Source: Tenacibaculum singaporense | GTDB lineage: Bacteria > Bacteroidota > Bacteroidia > Flavobacteriales > Flavobacteriaceae | Reading direction: 5' to 3' | Length of the DNA stretch: 64,000 bases | Assembly: GCF_003867015.1 (NCBI RefSeq) | Contig: NZ_CP032548.1 | Coordinates: forward strand, 2,733,001-2,797,000 | In this document: positions 51,425-60,066 of the stretch, one piece after another | Numbering within the stretch: position 1 is the first letter of the stretch | Layout of the letters: each line of letters starts with the position of its first letter | Position numbers and translations under genes: made by a program | Notes under the pieces: generated by a model | What the model was told of the DNA's origin: nothing | Databases searched by the model: none | The model's input: only the letters and a program-made list of their open reading frames with translations

Positions 51425-52219
51425 ATGTCTAACCTTTTTGTAAGAAGTCTTTCTGCACTTGTTTATGCTTTTCTATTTATTTCTGCTATTCTTTTTTCTG
51501 CAGAAACATATATAGGATTACTAACTCTGTTTGCTACTGTTTGTATTTGGGAACTTTCTAAAATTATACAAACAAAAAACATTGTTCCATATATTCTTTT
51601 AGCGTGTACTGTTTACCTAACTTTTAGCAGCACAACTTTTGAATATACTGATTACCTATTTGGCGCTACCATAGTTGGATCTATCGCTTTGCTTTATTTG
51701 CTCGTAAGCTCTAAGCCTATTAAAACAGATACTTTAGCTAAAAAAATATTTTTACAAGTTATATATTTAGTATTGCCGTTTTACTTTTTAATGAACCTTC
51801 CTTTCATAAATGGTTCTTATTATCCAAACATAATTATTTATATAATTTTAATCATTTGGACAAATGATAGTTTTGCTTTTCTAGTAGGCAAAAATTTTGG
51901 AAGACGAAAGTTATTTGAAAAAGTATCTCCTAAGAAAACAATAGAGGGCTTTATTGGTGGTTTATTATTTTCTTTAATTGCTGGTTTTATAATAGGTCAA
52001 TACTCTGGAATCTTTTCTATTTTAGACTGGGTAATCATCGCTATTATTGTAGCTATTTTTGGTTCTTTAGGAGACTTAGTAGAGTCCAAACTTAAAAGAC
52101 AAGCTAAAGTAAAAGATAGTGGTACAATTATGCCTGGTCATGGAGGCTTATTAGATAGGCTAGATAGCTTGTTTTTCCTTGCTCCCTTCGTATATTTGTA
52201 TATACATTATATAATGTAA
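51425..52219 (+). CDS. cdsA: Phosphatidate cytidylyltransferase
   Basis: A 264-residue membrane enzyme with seven or eight helices. The C-terminal signature DSGTIMPGHGGLLDRLDSL (S-x-x-x-R-D-like, metal-binding acidic residues) and NDSFAFLVGKNFGRRKL are diagnostic. Makes CDP-diacylglycerol for phospholipid synthesis. 3 nt after the LUD gene. Confidence 0.96.
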   Translation: MSNLFVRSLSALVYAFLFISAILFSAETYIGLLTLFATVCIWELSKIIQTKNIVPYILLACTVYLTFSSTTFEYTDYLFGATIVGSIALLYLLVSSKPIKTDTLAKKIFLQVIYLVLPFYFLMNLPFINGSYYPNIIIYIILIIWTNDSFAFLVGKNFGRRKLFEKVSPKKTIEGFIGGLLFSLIAGFIIGQYSGIFSILDWVIIAIIVAIFGSLGDLVESKLKRQAKVKDSGTIMPGHGGLLDRLDSLFFLAPFVYLYIHYIM

Positions 52220-52247
52220 ACTATCTATATAAATAACTGTCTACCCC

Positions 52248-52505
52248 ATGGAAGATGATTTGGATTTAAAGTTTAAAGAAGCTTATAAAATAGCGTCTGA
52301 TTTAGAGGAAAAACTTCCTCCTGATGTTATGCTACGTTTATACGCATACTATAAACAAGCTGTAAAGGGAGATAGATTCACATTTAATGATAATAGTGAT
52401 TTACGAAATGCCTTTAAATTTAATGCATGGATGCAACTTAGAGGTATGAGTGAACGAAAAGCCAAAAAAGAATATATTAAATTAGTAAATTCAATCATAA
52501 AATAA
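52248..52505 (+). CDS. Acyl-CoA-binding protein
   Basis: An 85-residue four-helix protein of the ACBP family: LRLYAYYKQAVKGD and FKFNAWMQLRGMSERKAKKE correspond to the conserved YxxYKQA and W-x-x-x-x-G-x-S segments. ACBP buffers long-chain acyl-CoA. It is common in eukaryotes and in only part of the bacteria. The place after cdsA fits phospholipid or fatty-acid metabolism. Confidence 0.92.
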   Translation: MEDDLDLKFKEAYKIASDLEEKLPPDVMLRLYAYYKQAVKGDRFTFNDNSDLRNAFKFNAWMQLRGMSERKAKKEYIKLVNSIIK

Positions 52506-52510
52506 ACCTC

Positions 52511-53143
52511 ATGAAAAAAATCGTTTATTCTTTAGTTATCTGTTTTACAGTTTTTCAAATGACATCTTGTAAATCAGAAGCAAAAAAAGAAACAGAAACC
52601 ACAAAAGAAGAAGTTAACACAGAAAAGAAAGCTGCTTTTATATTACAAGACGCAGACAATGTAATAAACTGGACAGCTTATAAAACTACTGAAAAAGTAC
52701 CTGTAAATGGGCAATTTCAAAAAGTAAATATTACTGCTGGTGGTGAAGCTGATACAGCTAAGGACGCTATTAACAATGCTGAGTTTTCTATTCCTGTAAG
52801 TAGTATTTTCACAAAAGATACTAGTAGGGACTTTAAAATTAAAAAGTTTTTCTTTGGAGTAATGGATAACACTGAGTTACTTTCTGGTAAATTAGTTTTA
52901 GAAAATGACTCTATTGGTCATGCTAACTTAACCATGAATGGAGTAACTAAAAAGCTTCCTTTTAAATATACTTTAAACGGAAAAGAGTTCAGTTTAAATA
53001 CAACGATGAAGATTACAGACTGGCAAGCTGAAAATGCTTTAGACTCTTTAAACACTGCTTGTAAAGATTTACACAAAGGTGCTGATGGCGTTTCAAAAAC
53101 TTGGGATGAAGTAGCTTTAAATATTACATCTGTTTTTAAATAA
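52511..53143 (+). CDS. YceI family lipoprotein
   Basis: A 210-residue lipoprotein (MKKIVYSLVICFTVFQMTSC, acyl Cys20), Glu/Lys linker, and a YceI-like beta-barrel domain: NVINWTAYKTTEKVPVNGQF, NAEFSIPVSSIFTKDTSRD, and the late NTTMKITDWQAENAL. YceI proteins bind isoprenoid-like lipids in a barrel. End of the rsfS-ftsH-LUD-cdsA-ACBP run; terminator follows. Confidence 0.92.
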   Translation: MKKIVYSLVICFTVFQMTSCKSEAKKETETTKEEVNTEKKAAFILQDADNVINWTAYKTTEKVPVNGQFQKVNITAGGEADTAKDAINNAEFSIPVSSIFTKDTSRDFKIKKFFFGVMDNTELLSGKLVLENDSIGHANLTMNGVTKKLPFKYTLNGKEFSLNTTMKITDWQAENALDSLNTACKDLHKGADGVSKTWDEVALNITSVFK

Positions 53144-53165
53144 AAAAGATTAAAAGAATATTTTT

Positions 53166-53200
53166 AAAGCCTCAGAGTAATTTCTGAGGCTTTTTTATTT
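53166..53200. terminator. Bidirectional terminator
   Basis: AAAGCCTCAGA (53166-53176) and TCTGAGGCTTT (53183-53193), 6-nt loop, T-run. Serves the YceI gene and possibly the convergent peptide transporter gene. Confidence 0.92.
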
Positions 53201-54748
53201 TTAATGTACTTCAAACATCCATTTTTTTACTGGTTTATAGAAAGTAATTACCAACAAACCTATTATTGCTGAAATTACTCCTAGGTTAGCATACACAGAA
53301 ACATATGAGTACAATTGATGAAAAATCTCGGATTGTTCCATAACAGTTTTGGATGACAAACCTGTAAACAATTCAGTTATTTTTCCAAAAAAGCCTTTAG
53401 AAAACACTCCTAAACTACCGTTAACAACTGTAGTTAAATTGGCTATTTTACCTGCAAAAAAATGACCATAAAAATTTGCTAAAAACCACACCCCCATTAT
53501 AAAAGCAATATATTTTACAGGTGATAACTCTGTCATTTTAGATAATCCAATAGGTGACAAAAATAGCTCTCCTGTTGTTAGTATAAAGTACCCTAAAATC
53601 AAATACATCATTGGAGTTTTAGCTAATTCATCAACTTGATAACCTGACAAGCCAAAAGTTATAAAACCTACACCTAAAAACAACAAACCTAATCCAAATT
53701 TTATAACAGAGTTTGGATTCTTATGTATTTTATGCAAATACCCCCAAAGCATTGAAAATGGGATTGCCATTAGAATTATAAAAGTAGAATTAATACTATT
53801 AGTTTGAGCAGCATTTATCCCTACTAAATTAACATTTCTATCTGCAAATAAAGTCAATGAACTACCAGCTTGTTCAAAAATTGCTGCAAACAATGTATAT
53901 AAAATCGTAAAGAATATAGCTACGGAAAGTTTTTTACGTTCTTTTGAAGTCACATTTCGTAAAATCTTAATTAAAAACAATATCAGAAATAACGAAACAA
54001 TCCAAACTAAGTAATGCTCAAACTCATGGTAATAAACTATCAATGCAAATACTGGAACAGACAAAAGTGCTCCAATTGTTACTAAATTTCCTTTTTTTAC
54101 TCCAAATTGTTTCTCTTCAAATAATTCTTGATTTGGTACTAAGCCTTTATCTTCAAAAACATTTTTCTTAAGTCCTCCTTTAAAAACTAACAAGCCTAAC
54201 AACATTCCTATTCCTGCCAAAACAAATCCATAGTGCCAACCATATAATTCAGCTAACCATGCGCACAATAATGGAGCTACAGCTCCACCAATATTAATAC
54301 CCATATAAAAAATAGTAAACCCTGCATCTCTCCTATTATCTCCTTCTGCATATAACTTACCAACAAACGAAGATATATTGGGTTTAAAAAAACCATTTCC
54401 AACAATAATTAAAGATAACGAACCATAAAAAAATATTGGATGTTCAAATGTCAAAAAGAAATGTCCTAACGCCATTAACACACCTCCTAAAACAATTGCC
54501 TTTCTAAACCCTAATATTTTGTCAGCAAGCATTCCTCCTATCATAGGAGTCACATACACTAACGACATATATGCCGCATACACACCAAAAGACATTTCAT
54601 CAGAAAAAAGCAAATGTTTTGTCATATACAGTACCAATAAGGCTCGCATTCCATAAAAAGAAAAGCGTTCCCATAATTCAGCAAAAAATAAGTATAAAAG
54701 CCCCCTTGGATGTCCTAAAACATCAGTTCGTGAATTCATATATTCCAT
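53201..54748 (-). CDS. POT/PTR family peptide:H+ symporter
   Basis: A 515-residue protein with about 13-14 helices. Family motifs: LWERFSFYGMRALLVLYMT (E-x-x-E-R-F-x-Y-Y type in helix 1) and FTIFYMGINIGGAVAPLL (FYxxINxG signature). It takes up di- and tripeptides. A minus-strand TATATTCG (54772-54765) lies 17 nt before the start. Single gene, divergent from the export operon. Confidence 0.93.
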   Translation of the reverse strand: MEYMNSRTDVLGHPRGLLYLFFAELWERFSFYGMRALLVLYMTKHLLFSDEMSFGVYAAYMSLVYVTPMIGGMLADKILGFRKAIVLGGVLMALGHFFLTFEHPIFFYGSLSLIIVGNGFFKPNISSFVGKLYAEGDNRRDAGFTIFYMGINIGGAVAPLLCAWLAELYGWHYGFVLAGIGMLLGLLVFKGGLKKNVFEDKGLVPNQELFEEKQFGVKKGNLVTIGALLSVPVFALIVYYHEFEHYLVWIVSLFLILFLIKILRNVTSKERKKLSVAIFFTILYTLFAAIFEQAGSSLTLFADRNVNLVGINAAQTNSINSTFIILMAIPFSMLWGYLHKIHKNPNSVIKFGLGLLFLGVGFITFGLSGYQVDELAKTPMMYLILGYFILTTGELFLSPIGLSKMTELSPVKYIAFIMGVWFLANFYGHFFAGKIANLTTVVNGSLGVFSKGFFGKITELFTGLSSKTVMEQSEIFHQLYSYVSVYANLGVISAIIGLLVITFYKPVKKWMFEVH

Positions 54749-54764
54749 AAATTTTAAGTTTATA

Positions 54765-54772
54765 CGAATATA
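54765..54772 (-). promoter_or_regulatory. -7 element of the peptide transporter gene
   Basis: Minus strand TATATTCG, the TTCG variant also seen at 852-859 and 8079-8086. -33 element not recognisable. Confidence 0.35.
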
Positions 54773-54885
54773 TTTTTCGACATATAAAACCTAAAGGCAT
54801 GTAGTTAATTGTAGTAAAAAATAAGCTTTTGTAAGTTTTTGTAACCAAAAAATTAACATCTTATTAATACCGACAAACGCTTATT

Positions 54886-54908
54886 TAATAGTTTTACTAT
54901 TATATTTG
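54886..54908 (+). promoter_or_regulatory. TetR operator candidate overlapping the -7 box of the export operon
   Basis: TAATAGT-TTT-ACTATTA (54886-54902) is a perfect 17-bp palindrome and shares its last two bases with TATATTTG (54901-54908), a consensus -7 box 18 nt before the tetR ATG. A bound repressor would cover the promoter. The binding partner (the TetR protein encoded next) is inferred. Confidence 0.6.
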
Positions 54909-54926
54909 CGCTATTAATTTTTATTT

Positions 54927-55613
54927 ATGAAAAATTTACTATCAAATTTAAAAATAGAGATCCCTTCAGGAATATACATCAAAGACCCTGAAACCTCTGA
55001 TTTGGGTAAAAGAATAATAGAGAACAGTATTATACTTATTGAAGAAATTGGTTTTGAGAATTTCAATTTTAAAAAATTAGGAAAGTTAATAGGCTCTAAC
55101 GAAAGTTCGATTTATCGTTATTTTGAAAGTAAACACAAACTCTTAGTTTACTTAACTTCTTGGTATTGGGGCTGGATTCAATATTTATTGGTAATCGAAA
55201 CTTACAGTATTAGTAACCCAAAAGAGAAATTAATTAAAGCCATAGAGGTTCTAGCTAGAAAAGCTGAGAAAGACAATAACTTTTCACATATTAATGAGGC
55301 ATTACTTAACTTAATTGTAATTAACGAGAACTCAAAATCATACTCTACTAAAGAAGTAGATACTGAAAATAAAGAAGGATTTTTTAAATTGTACAAAGAA
55401 GTAGTAAAACGTTTTGCTGAAATAATTAGTAATTATAACAATAATTATAAACATCCATTAACACTTGCAAGTACTATAATTGAAGGAATATTACATCAGC
55501 AATTTGTAAAATCTCATTTTAAATCACTAACTAATTGTGATGAAAGCACAACTACTACCTCCTTTTTTATTGAACTAACTTTAAACGTACTTTCTAATGA
55601 AAGAGAAAAATAA
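54927..55613 (+). CDS. TetR/AcrR family transcriptional regulator
   Basis: A 228-residue regulator. The helix-turn-helix lies at about 28-75 (IILIEEIGFENFNFKKLGK, then NESSIYRYFESKHKLL). The remaining part is the all-helical ligand domain. It probably represses the ABC-HlyD-TolC genes that follow; its end overlaps the ABC gene start by 17 bp, and a palindromic operator candidate precedes it. Confidence 0.92.
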   Translation: MKNLLSNLKIEIPSGIYIKDPETSDLGKRIIENSIILIEEIGFENFNFKKLGKLIGSNESSIYRYFESKHKLLVYLTSWYWGWIQYLLVIETYSISNPKEKLIKAIEVLARKAEKDNNFSHINEALLNLIVINENSKSYSTKEVDTENKEGFFKLYKEVVKRFAEIISNYNNNYKHPLTLASTIIEGILHQQFVKSHFKSLTNCDESTTTTSFFIELTLNVLSNEREK

Positions 55614-57267
55614 ACTAACTCCATGGCAGCGATTTCTAGGATTAATAAACCTAGAAAAAAAAGATACACTACAAATAGCATATTATGCAATTTTTGAAGG
55701 TATTGTTGCTTTATCATTGCCTTTAGGTGTACAAGCCATTATAAATTTATTGCAAGCGGCACAGGTTTCTGCCTCTTGGATTGTTTTAGTTATACTAGTA
55801 ACTGCTGGTGTTGCTTTTAGCGGGATTTTAAAACTAATGCAGTTTAGGATTATTGAAACTATTCAGCAGAGAATTTTCACTAGAGCATCCATAGAGCTTA
55901 GTTATCGTTTTCCTAAAATTAAAATGATAGAACTAAGAAATTACTATCCTCCTGAGCTTGCCAACCGTTTTTTTGATACGTTAACCATTCAAAAAGGTAT
56001 TTCAAAAATATTGATAGATGCTCCTTCCGCTCTATTACAAATTATTTTTGCTTTATTACTTCTTTCGTTTTACCATCCGTTTTTTATCATTTTCGGATTG
56101 TTAGTTTTACTATTAATCTATGTTGTTTTTAAGTACACCGCAGAAAAAGGATTGGAAACGAGTTTAAAAGAGTCAAAAAACAAATATAAGGTAGCTCACT
56201 GGCTTCAAGAGATTGCAAGAACTATTATAAGTTTTAAATTATCAGGAAAAACAAAACTAGCGCTTGAGAAAAGTGATATTCTAGTAGATGATTATTTAAA
56301 ATCTAGAGAAAGTCACTTTAAAGTACTCGTTATGCAGTATATTCAAATGATTAGTTTTAAGGTAATTATTACTGCTGGCTTATTACTTATCGGTGGTTTT
56401 TTAGTACTAACACAACAAATGAATATTGGTCAATTTGTGGCTGCTGAGATCATTATCATCCTAATTATGAATTCTGTAGAAAAATTAATATTAGGTCTTG
56501 AATCTTTTTACGATGTACTTACATCTATAGAAAAACTAGGAGAGGTTATTGATAAACCCATAGAGCCACAAAACGGAAGTAATATTAATAGAGATAAACC
56601 ATTTAAAATAGAACTTCAAGATGTTTCGTATGTTGTTAACAACAGACATAATCCTGTAATCAATAACGTATCTTTTGAAATAAACCCTAACGATAGGATT
56701 TTAATTCAAGGAAGTAGTAACTCTGGAAAATCTAGTTTAATCCAACTAATCTCTGGTTTAATTGAACCAACATCAGGAGATATTTTTGTAAACGATTTAT
56801 CTCTAAAGGGTATTTTTACTAACAACTATAGGGCTAACTTAGGATTATCTCTTTCTGAAGAAACTCCTTTTGAAGGTACCATCAGAGAAAATATAACCTT
56901 TGGAGATTCATCAATAACTGATGAGGAAATATATAACATTTTTAAAGTTACAGGATTAACAGAATTCTTAAAACAACAACCCAAAGGTTTGGACACCTAT
57001 TTAAAACCTGAAGGAAAACTTATTGCTTATACGGTAGCTAAGAAAATTGTTCTTTCAAGAGCAATCATAAAAAAACCTAAATTACTCATATTAGAAGATC
57101 CTCTTGATCAATTTGAAAAAAATGAAGCAAAAAAAATAATTGATTTCATTACTGATATTTCTAGACCATGGAGTTTAATTATTGTGAGTCGTAATGAGCA
57201 TTGGAAAGAGAAATGCAACAAACAAATTACCCTTGAAAAAGGTAGTATAACTAACTTTAAATCCTAG
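55597..57267 (+). CDS. ABC exporter (membrane plus ATPase domain) with degenerate ATPase motifs
   Basis: A 556-residue half-exporter: membrane domain with about five to six helices (about 25-320) and a nucleotide-binding domain (about 345-556). There is no peptidase-C39 domain. Walker A GSSNSGKSS (372-380) is intact. The Q-loop Gln is replaced (about Ser420), the LSGGQ signature reads IAYTV (476-480), Walker B ends ILEDP (E500-D501) instead of DE, and the switch His is Ser531. As a homodimer both ATP sites would lack these residues, so hydrolysis must be impaired or unusual. It belongs to the tetR-ABC-hlyD-tolC operon; 6 nt to hlyD. The substrate is unknown. Confidence 0.85.
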   Translation: MKEKNKLTPWQRFLGLINLEKKDTLQIAYYAIFEGIVALSLPLGVQAIINLLQAAQVSASWIVLVILVTAGVAFSGILKLMQFRIIETIQQRIFTRASIELSYRFPKIKMIELRNYYPPELANRFFDTLTIQKGISKILIDAPSALLQIIFALLLLSFYHPFFIIFGLLVLLLIYVVFKYTAEKGLETSLKESKNKYKVAHWLQEIARTIISFKLSGKTKLALEKSDILVDDYLKSRESHFKVLVMQYIQMISFKVIITAGLLLIGGFLVLTQQMNIGQFVAAEIIIILIMNSVEKLILGLESFYDVLTSIEKLGEVIDKPIEPQNGSNINRDKPFKIELQDVSYVVNNRHNPVINNVSFEINPNDRILIQGSSNSGKSSLIQLISGLIEPTSGDIFVNDLSLKGIFTNNYRANLGLSLSEETPFEGTIRENITFGDSSITDEEIYNIFKVTGLTEFLKQQPKGLDTYLKPEGKLIAYTVAKKIVLSRAIIKKPKLLILEDPLDQFEKNEAKKIIDFITDISRPWSLIIVSRNEHWKEKCNKQITLEKGSITNFKS

Positions 57268-57273
57268 GTAATC

Positions 57274-58635
57274 ATGTTAAACATATCAAAAAACACCGTT
57301 TCAGACCAAATAGACATAACAAAGTTCAAGTCTGGAAAAGACATTTTTACAAAAGAGTATCACAAGTTATTTAAAAGATTTTTACTAGTCTTTTCTGTTA
57401 TCTTAGTTATCATCTTGTTTTTACCTTGGACTCAAAATGTATCCAGCAAAGGACAGGTTACCACCCTTAAACCTAATCAACGTCCACAAACATTACAATC
57501 TCAAATACCTGGACGTATAGAAGAATGGTTTGTACAAGAAGGAGATTTTGTAAAGAAAGGAGATACTATTTTAAGGATTTCAGAAATAAAAAGTGGGTAT
57601 TTTGATACCAAACTCGCTGAAAGAACTGGTAAACAGTTAAACTCTAAAACACTATCTGCCAAAGCATATAACAATAAAATTAGTGCTTTACAAAAACAGA
57701 TTATTGCTATTAAAAAAGAGCGAAAACTAAAATTAGAGCAAGCAAAAAACAAATTAAAGCAAGCTTATTTAAAGGCGAAAAGTGATAGTATTGATTTTGA
57801 AGCTATTAAAATAAAACAAAAAATAGCTCAAACTCAGTTTGACAGAACTGTCACTTTAGAAAAAGAAGGCTTAAAAGCTGTAAAAGATGTTGAAGAAAAA
57901 AGAGCTAAACTTCAAGAGTTATCTGCTAAATTAATTTCTCAAGAAAATAAGTTCTTTACTTCTAAAAATAATATTATCAATGCTCAGTTAGCGATTAGTA
58001 GCACAGAAGCTTCATATGCTGATAAACTTTCTAAAACAGAAAGCAGCTTATATAGTGCACAGTCTGGTGCTTATGACGCAGAAGTTCAAGTTTCAAAACT
58101 AGAAACTAGCTTAGCTAATTATAGCAAGCGAAGTTCTTTATTATTCATTACTGCTCCACAAGATGGATATATTAATAAAGCTATAAAGTCTGGTATTGGT
58201 GAAACGTTTAAAGAAGGTGAGCAATTAGTAAATATCATGCCTGCTGACTACGACTTAGCTGTTGAAATGTACATACAACCTATCGATTTACCATTGATAC
58301 ACATTGGTGAAGAAGTTCGTGTTCAGTTTGATGGTTGGCCTGCAATAGTTTTTAGTGGTTGGCCTAATGTATCATACGGAACTTACGGTGCTAAAATTGT
58401 AGCTATCGAAAATTTTATTAGTAGCAATGGGAAGTATCGTGTTTTAATTGTTCCTAATAATGATAAAGAACCTTGGCCTAAAGCTATTAGAGTAGGTTCT
58501 GGTGCAAAAACCATTGCCTTGTTAGAAAATGTGCCTATATGGTTTGAGCTATGGAGACAAATTAACAGCTTCCCCCCTAACTTCTATCAACCAAAGAATA
58601 AAGAAAGTGGTAAAAAGTCAAAAAAAGAAGACTAA
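57274..58635 (+). CDS. HlyD family periplasmic adaptor
   Basis: A 453-residue adaptor with one N-terminal helix (about 35-52), a biotinyl-lipoyl half (IPGRIEEWFVQEGDFVKKGD), a long alpha-helical coiled hairpin (about 110-290), the second lipoyl half (LLFITAPQDGYINKAIKSG), then a beta-barrel (IQPIDLPLIHIGEEVRVQFD). It links the ABC protein to the TolC channel. The long hairpin fits type I secretion and lantibiotic-type adaptors. Confidence 0.92.
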   Translation: MLNISKNTVSDQIDITKFKSGKDIFTKEYHKLFKRFLLVFSVILVIILFLPWTQNVSSKGQVTTLKPNQRPQTLQSQIPGRIEEWFVQEGDFVKKGDTILRISEIKSGYFDTKLAERTGKQLNSKTLSAKAYNNKISALQKQIIAIKKERKLKLEQAKNKLKQAYLKAKSDSIDFEAIKIKQKIAQTQFDRTVTLEKEGLKAVKDVEEKRAKLQELSAKLISQENKFFTSKNNIINAQLAISSTEASYADKLSKTESSLYSAQSGAYDAEVQVSKLETSLANYSKRSSLLFITAPQDGYINKAIKSGIGETFKEGEQLVNIMPADYDLAVEMYIQPIDLPLIHIGEEVRVQFDGWPAIVFSGWPNVSYGTYGAKIVAIENFISSNGKYRVLIVPNNDKEPWPKAIRVGSGAKTIALLENVPIWFELWRQINSFPPNFYQPKNKESGKKSKKED

Positions 58636-58668
58636 AAAACACTTAGTAAAACAATAAAAAATAAATAG

Positions 58669-60066
58669 ATGAAAAGGTTAAGTATCCTTTTTTTGTTACT
58701 AAGCTTTATAGCTACAGCACAAGATAATTTAAGTACTCAACTTAGTTTAGAAGAGTATTTAGGGTATGTAAAAAAATATCATCCTGTTATAAAGCAAGCC
58801 GAACTTATTACAAGTACCAATGAGGCTAAATTATTAAAAGCTAGAGGTAGTTTCGATCCTAAAATAGAAGTAGATTACGACAGAAAAGAATTTAAAGGCA
58901 AAGACTATTACAAAAAGTTAAATTCAACCTTTAAAATTCCGACTTGGTATGGAATAGAGCTAAAAGGTAGTTATGAAAATAATTCTGGTCAATATTTAAA
59001 CCCTGAACATAATACTCCAGAAAATGGCTTATATAACGTTGGCATATCAGTTTCTCTGGCTAAAAACTTATTTATTAACAAAAGGATAGCTACTTTAAAA
59101 CAAGCTAAACTCTATACTCAACAAGGTGAATTAGAACAACAGCTATTAGTTAATGATATTTTGTTTGAAGCTATAAACACATACTTAAATTGGTTACAAT
59201 ACTACCAGAGCTACAATGTTTACAAAGATTATTACACCAATGCTGATACCAGACTAAAAAATATAAGGAAAAGCTTTAAAGCCGGTGATAAACCAGCTAT
59301 CGACACTTTAGAAGCAAATATCAATTTAAAAAACAGAAAATTAGACCTAGAAAAAGCGAATATTAAATACATTAAATCTAAGTTAGAACTTTCTAACTAT
59401 TTATGGATTGGTAACAATATTCCTATGGAAATAAAAGAAGAAATAGTTCCTGACGTTACTACTTTTTCTAATATTGATACTATTCTAAATACTTCAGTAA
59501 CCACCTTATTTGATAATGAGTTTGAAAACCATCCTAAATTAAAGTTACTGGAGTTAAAGAAAAGAAACCTAGAAATAAATAAGCAACTAAAAGTAAACAA
59601 CCTATTACCTAAAGTAGATTTCCAGTATAACTTTCTTGCTTCAAAAGTGGATAATTTTGATGCTTTTAGCACTGCTAACTATAAAAATTCTCTTCAAGTT
59701 AGCATTCCTCTTTTTCTTCGTAAATCTAGAGGAGATTTAAAACTTGCTAAGCTAAAATTACAAGATATCGACTTTGAAATTGCATCAACTAAAGTCTCTT
59801 TACAAAACAAAATAACGGCTACCGAGCAAGAAATTACATCATATAAAAAGCAAAATGATATTTTAAAAAATCTTGTAAACGATTATAATACAATTGTAAA
59901 AAGTGAAGAACGTAAGTTTTCTTTGGGTGAGAGTTCTATTTTTCTAATTAATTATAGAGAAGTAAAATTAATAGAAAGTAAATTGAAAGAAATTAAAAAC
60001 GAATACGAATATGCTAAAACAAAGGGTAAACTTGTAAAACTATTAGGTAAATTAAATAGTTTATAA
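58669..60066 (+). CDS. TolC family outer-membrane factor
   Basis: A 465-residue protein with signal peptide (ending FIATAQ). Two OEP repeats with long helices: first half near 30-240 (YLGYVKKYHPVIKQAEL), second near 260-465 (YREVKLIESKLKEIKNEYEY). It is the outer channel of the export complex. Its stop interlocks with that of the convergent gene in TTATAA. Confidence 0.9.
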   Translation: MKRLSILFLLLSFIATAQDNLSTQLSLEEYLGYVKKYHPVIKQAELITSTNEAKLLKARGSFDPKIEVDYDRKEFKGKDYYKKLNSTFKIPTWYGIELKGSYENNSGQYLNPEHNTPENGLYNVGISVSLAKNLFINKRIATLKQAKLYTQQGELEQQLLVNDILFEAINTYLNWLQYYQSYNVYKDYYTNADTRLKNIRKSFKAGDKPAIDTLEANINLKNRKLDLEKANIKYIKSKLELSNYLWIGNNIPMEIKEEIVPDVTTFSNIDTILNTSVTTLFDNEFENHPKLKLLELKKRNLEINKQLKVNNLLPKVDFQYNFLASKVDNFDAFSTANYKNSLQVSIPLFLRKSRGDLKLAKLKLQDIDFEIASTKVSLQNKITATEQEITSYKKQNDILKNLVNDYNTIVKSEERKFSLGESSIFLINYREVKLIESKLKEIKNEYEYAKTKGKLVKLLGKLNSL

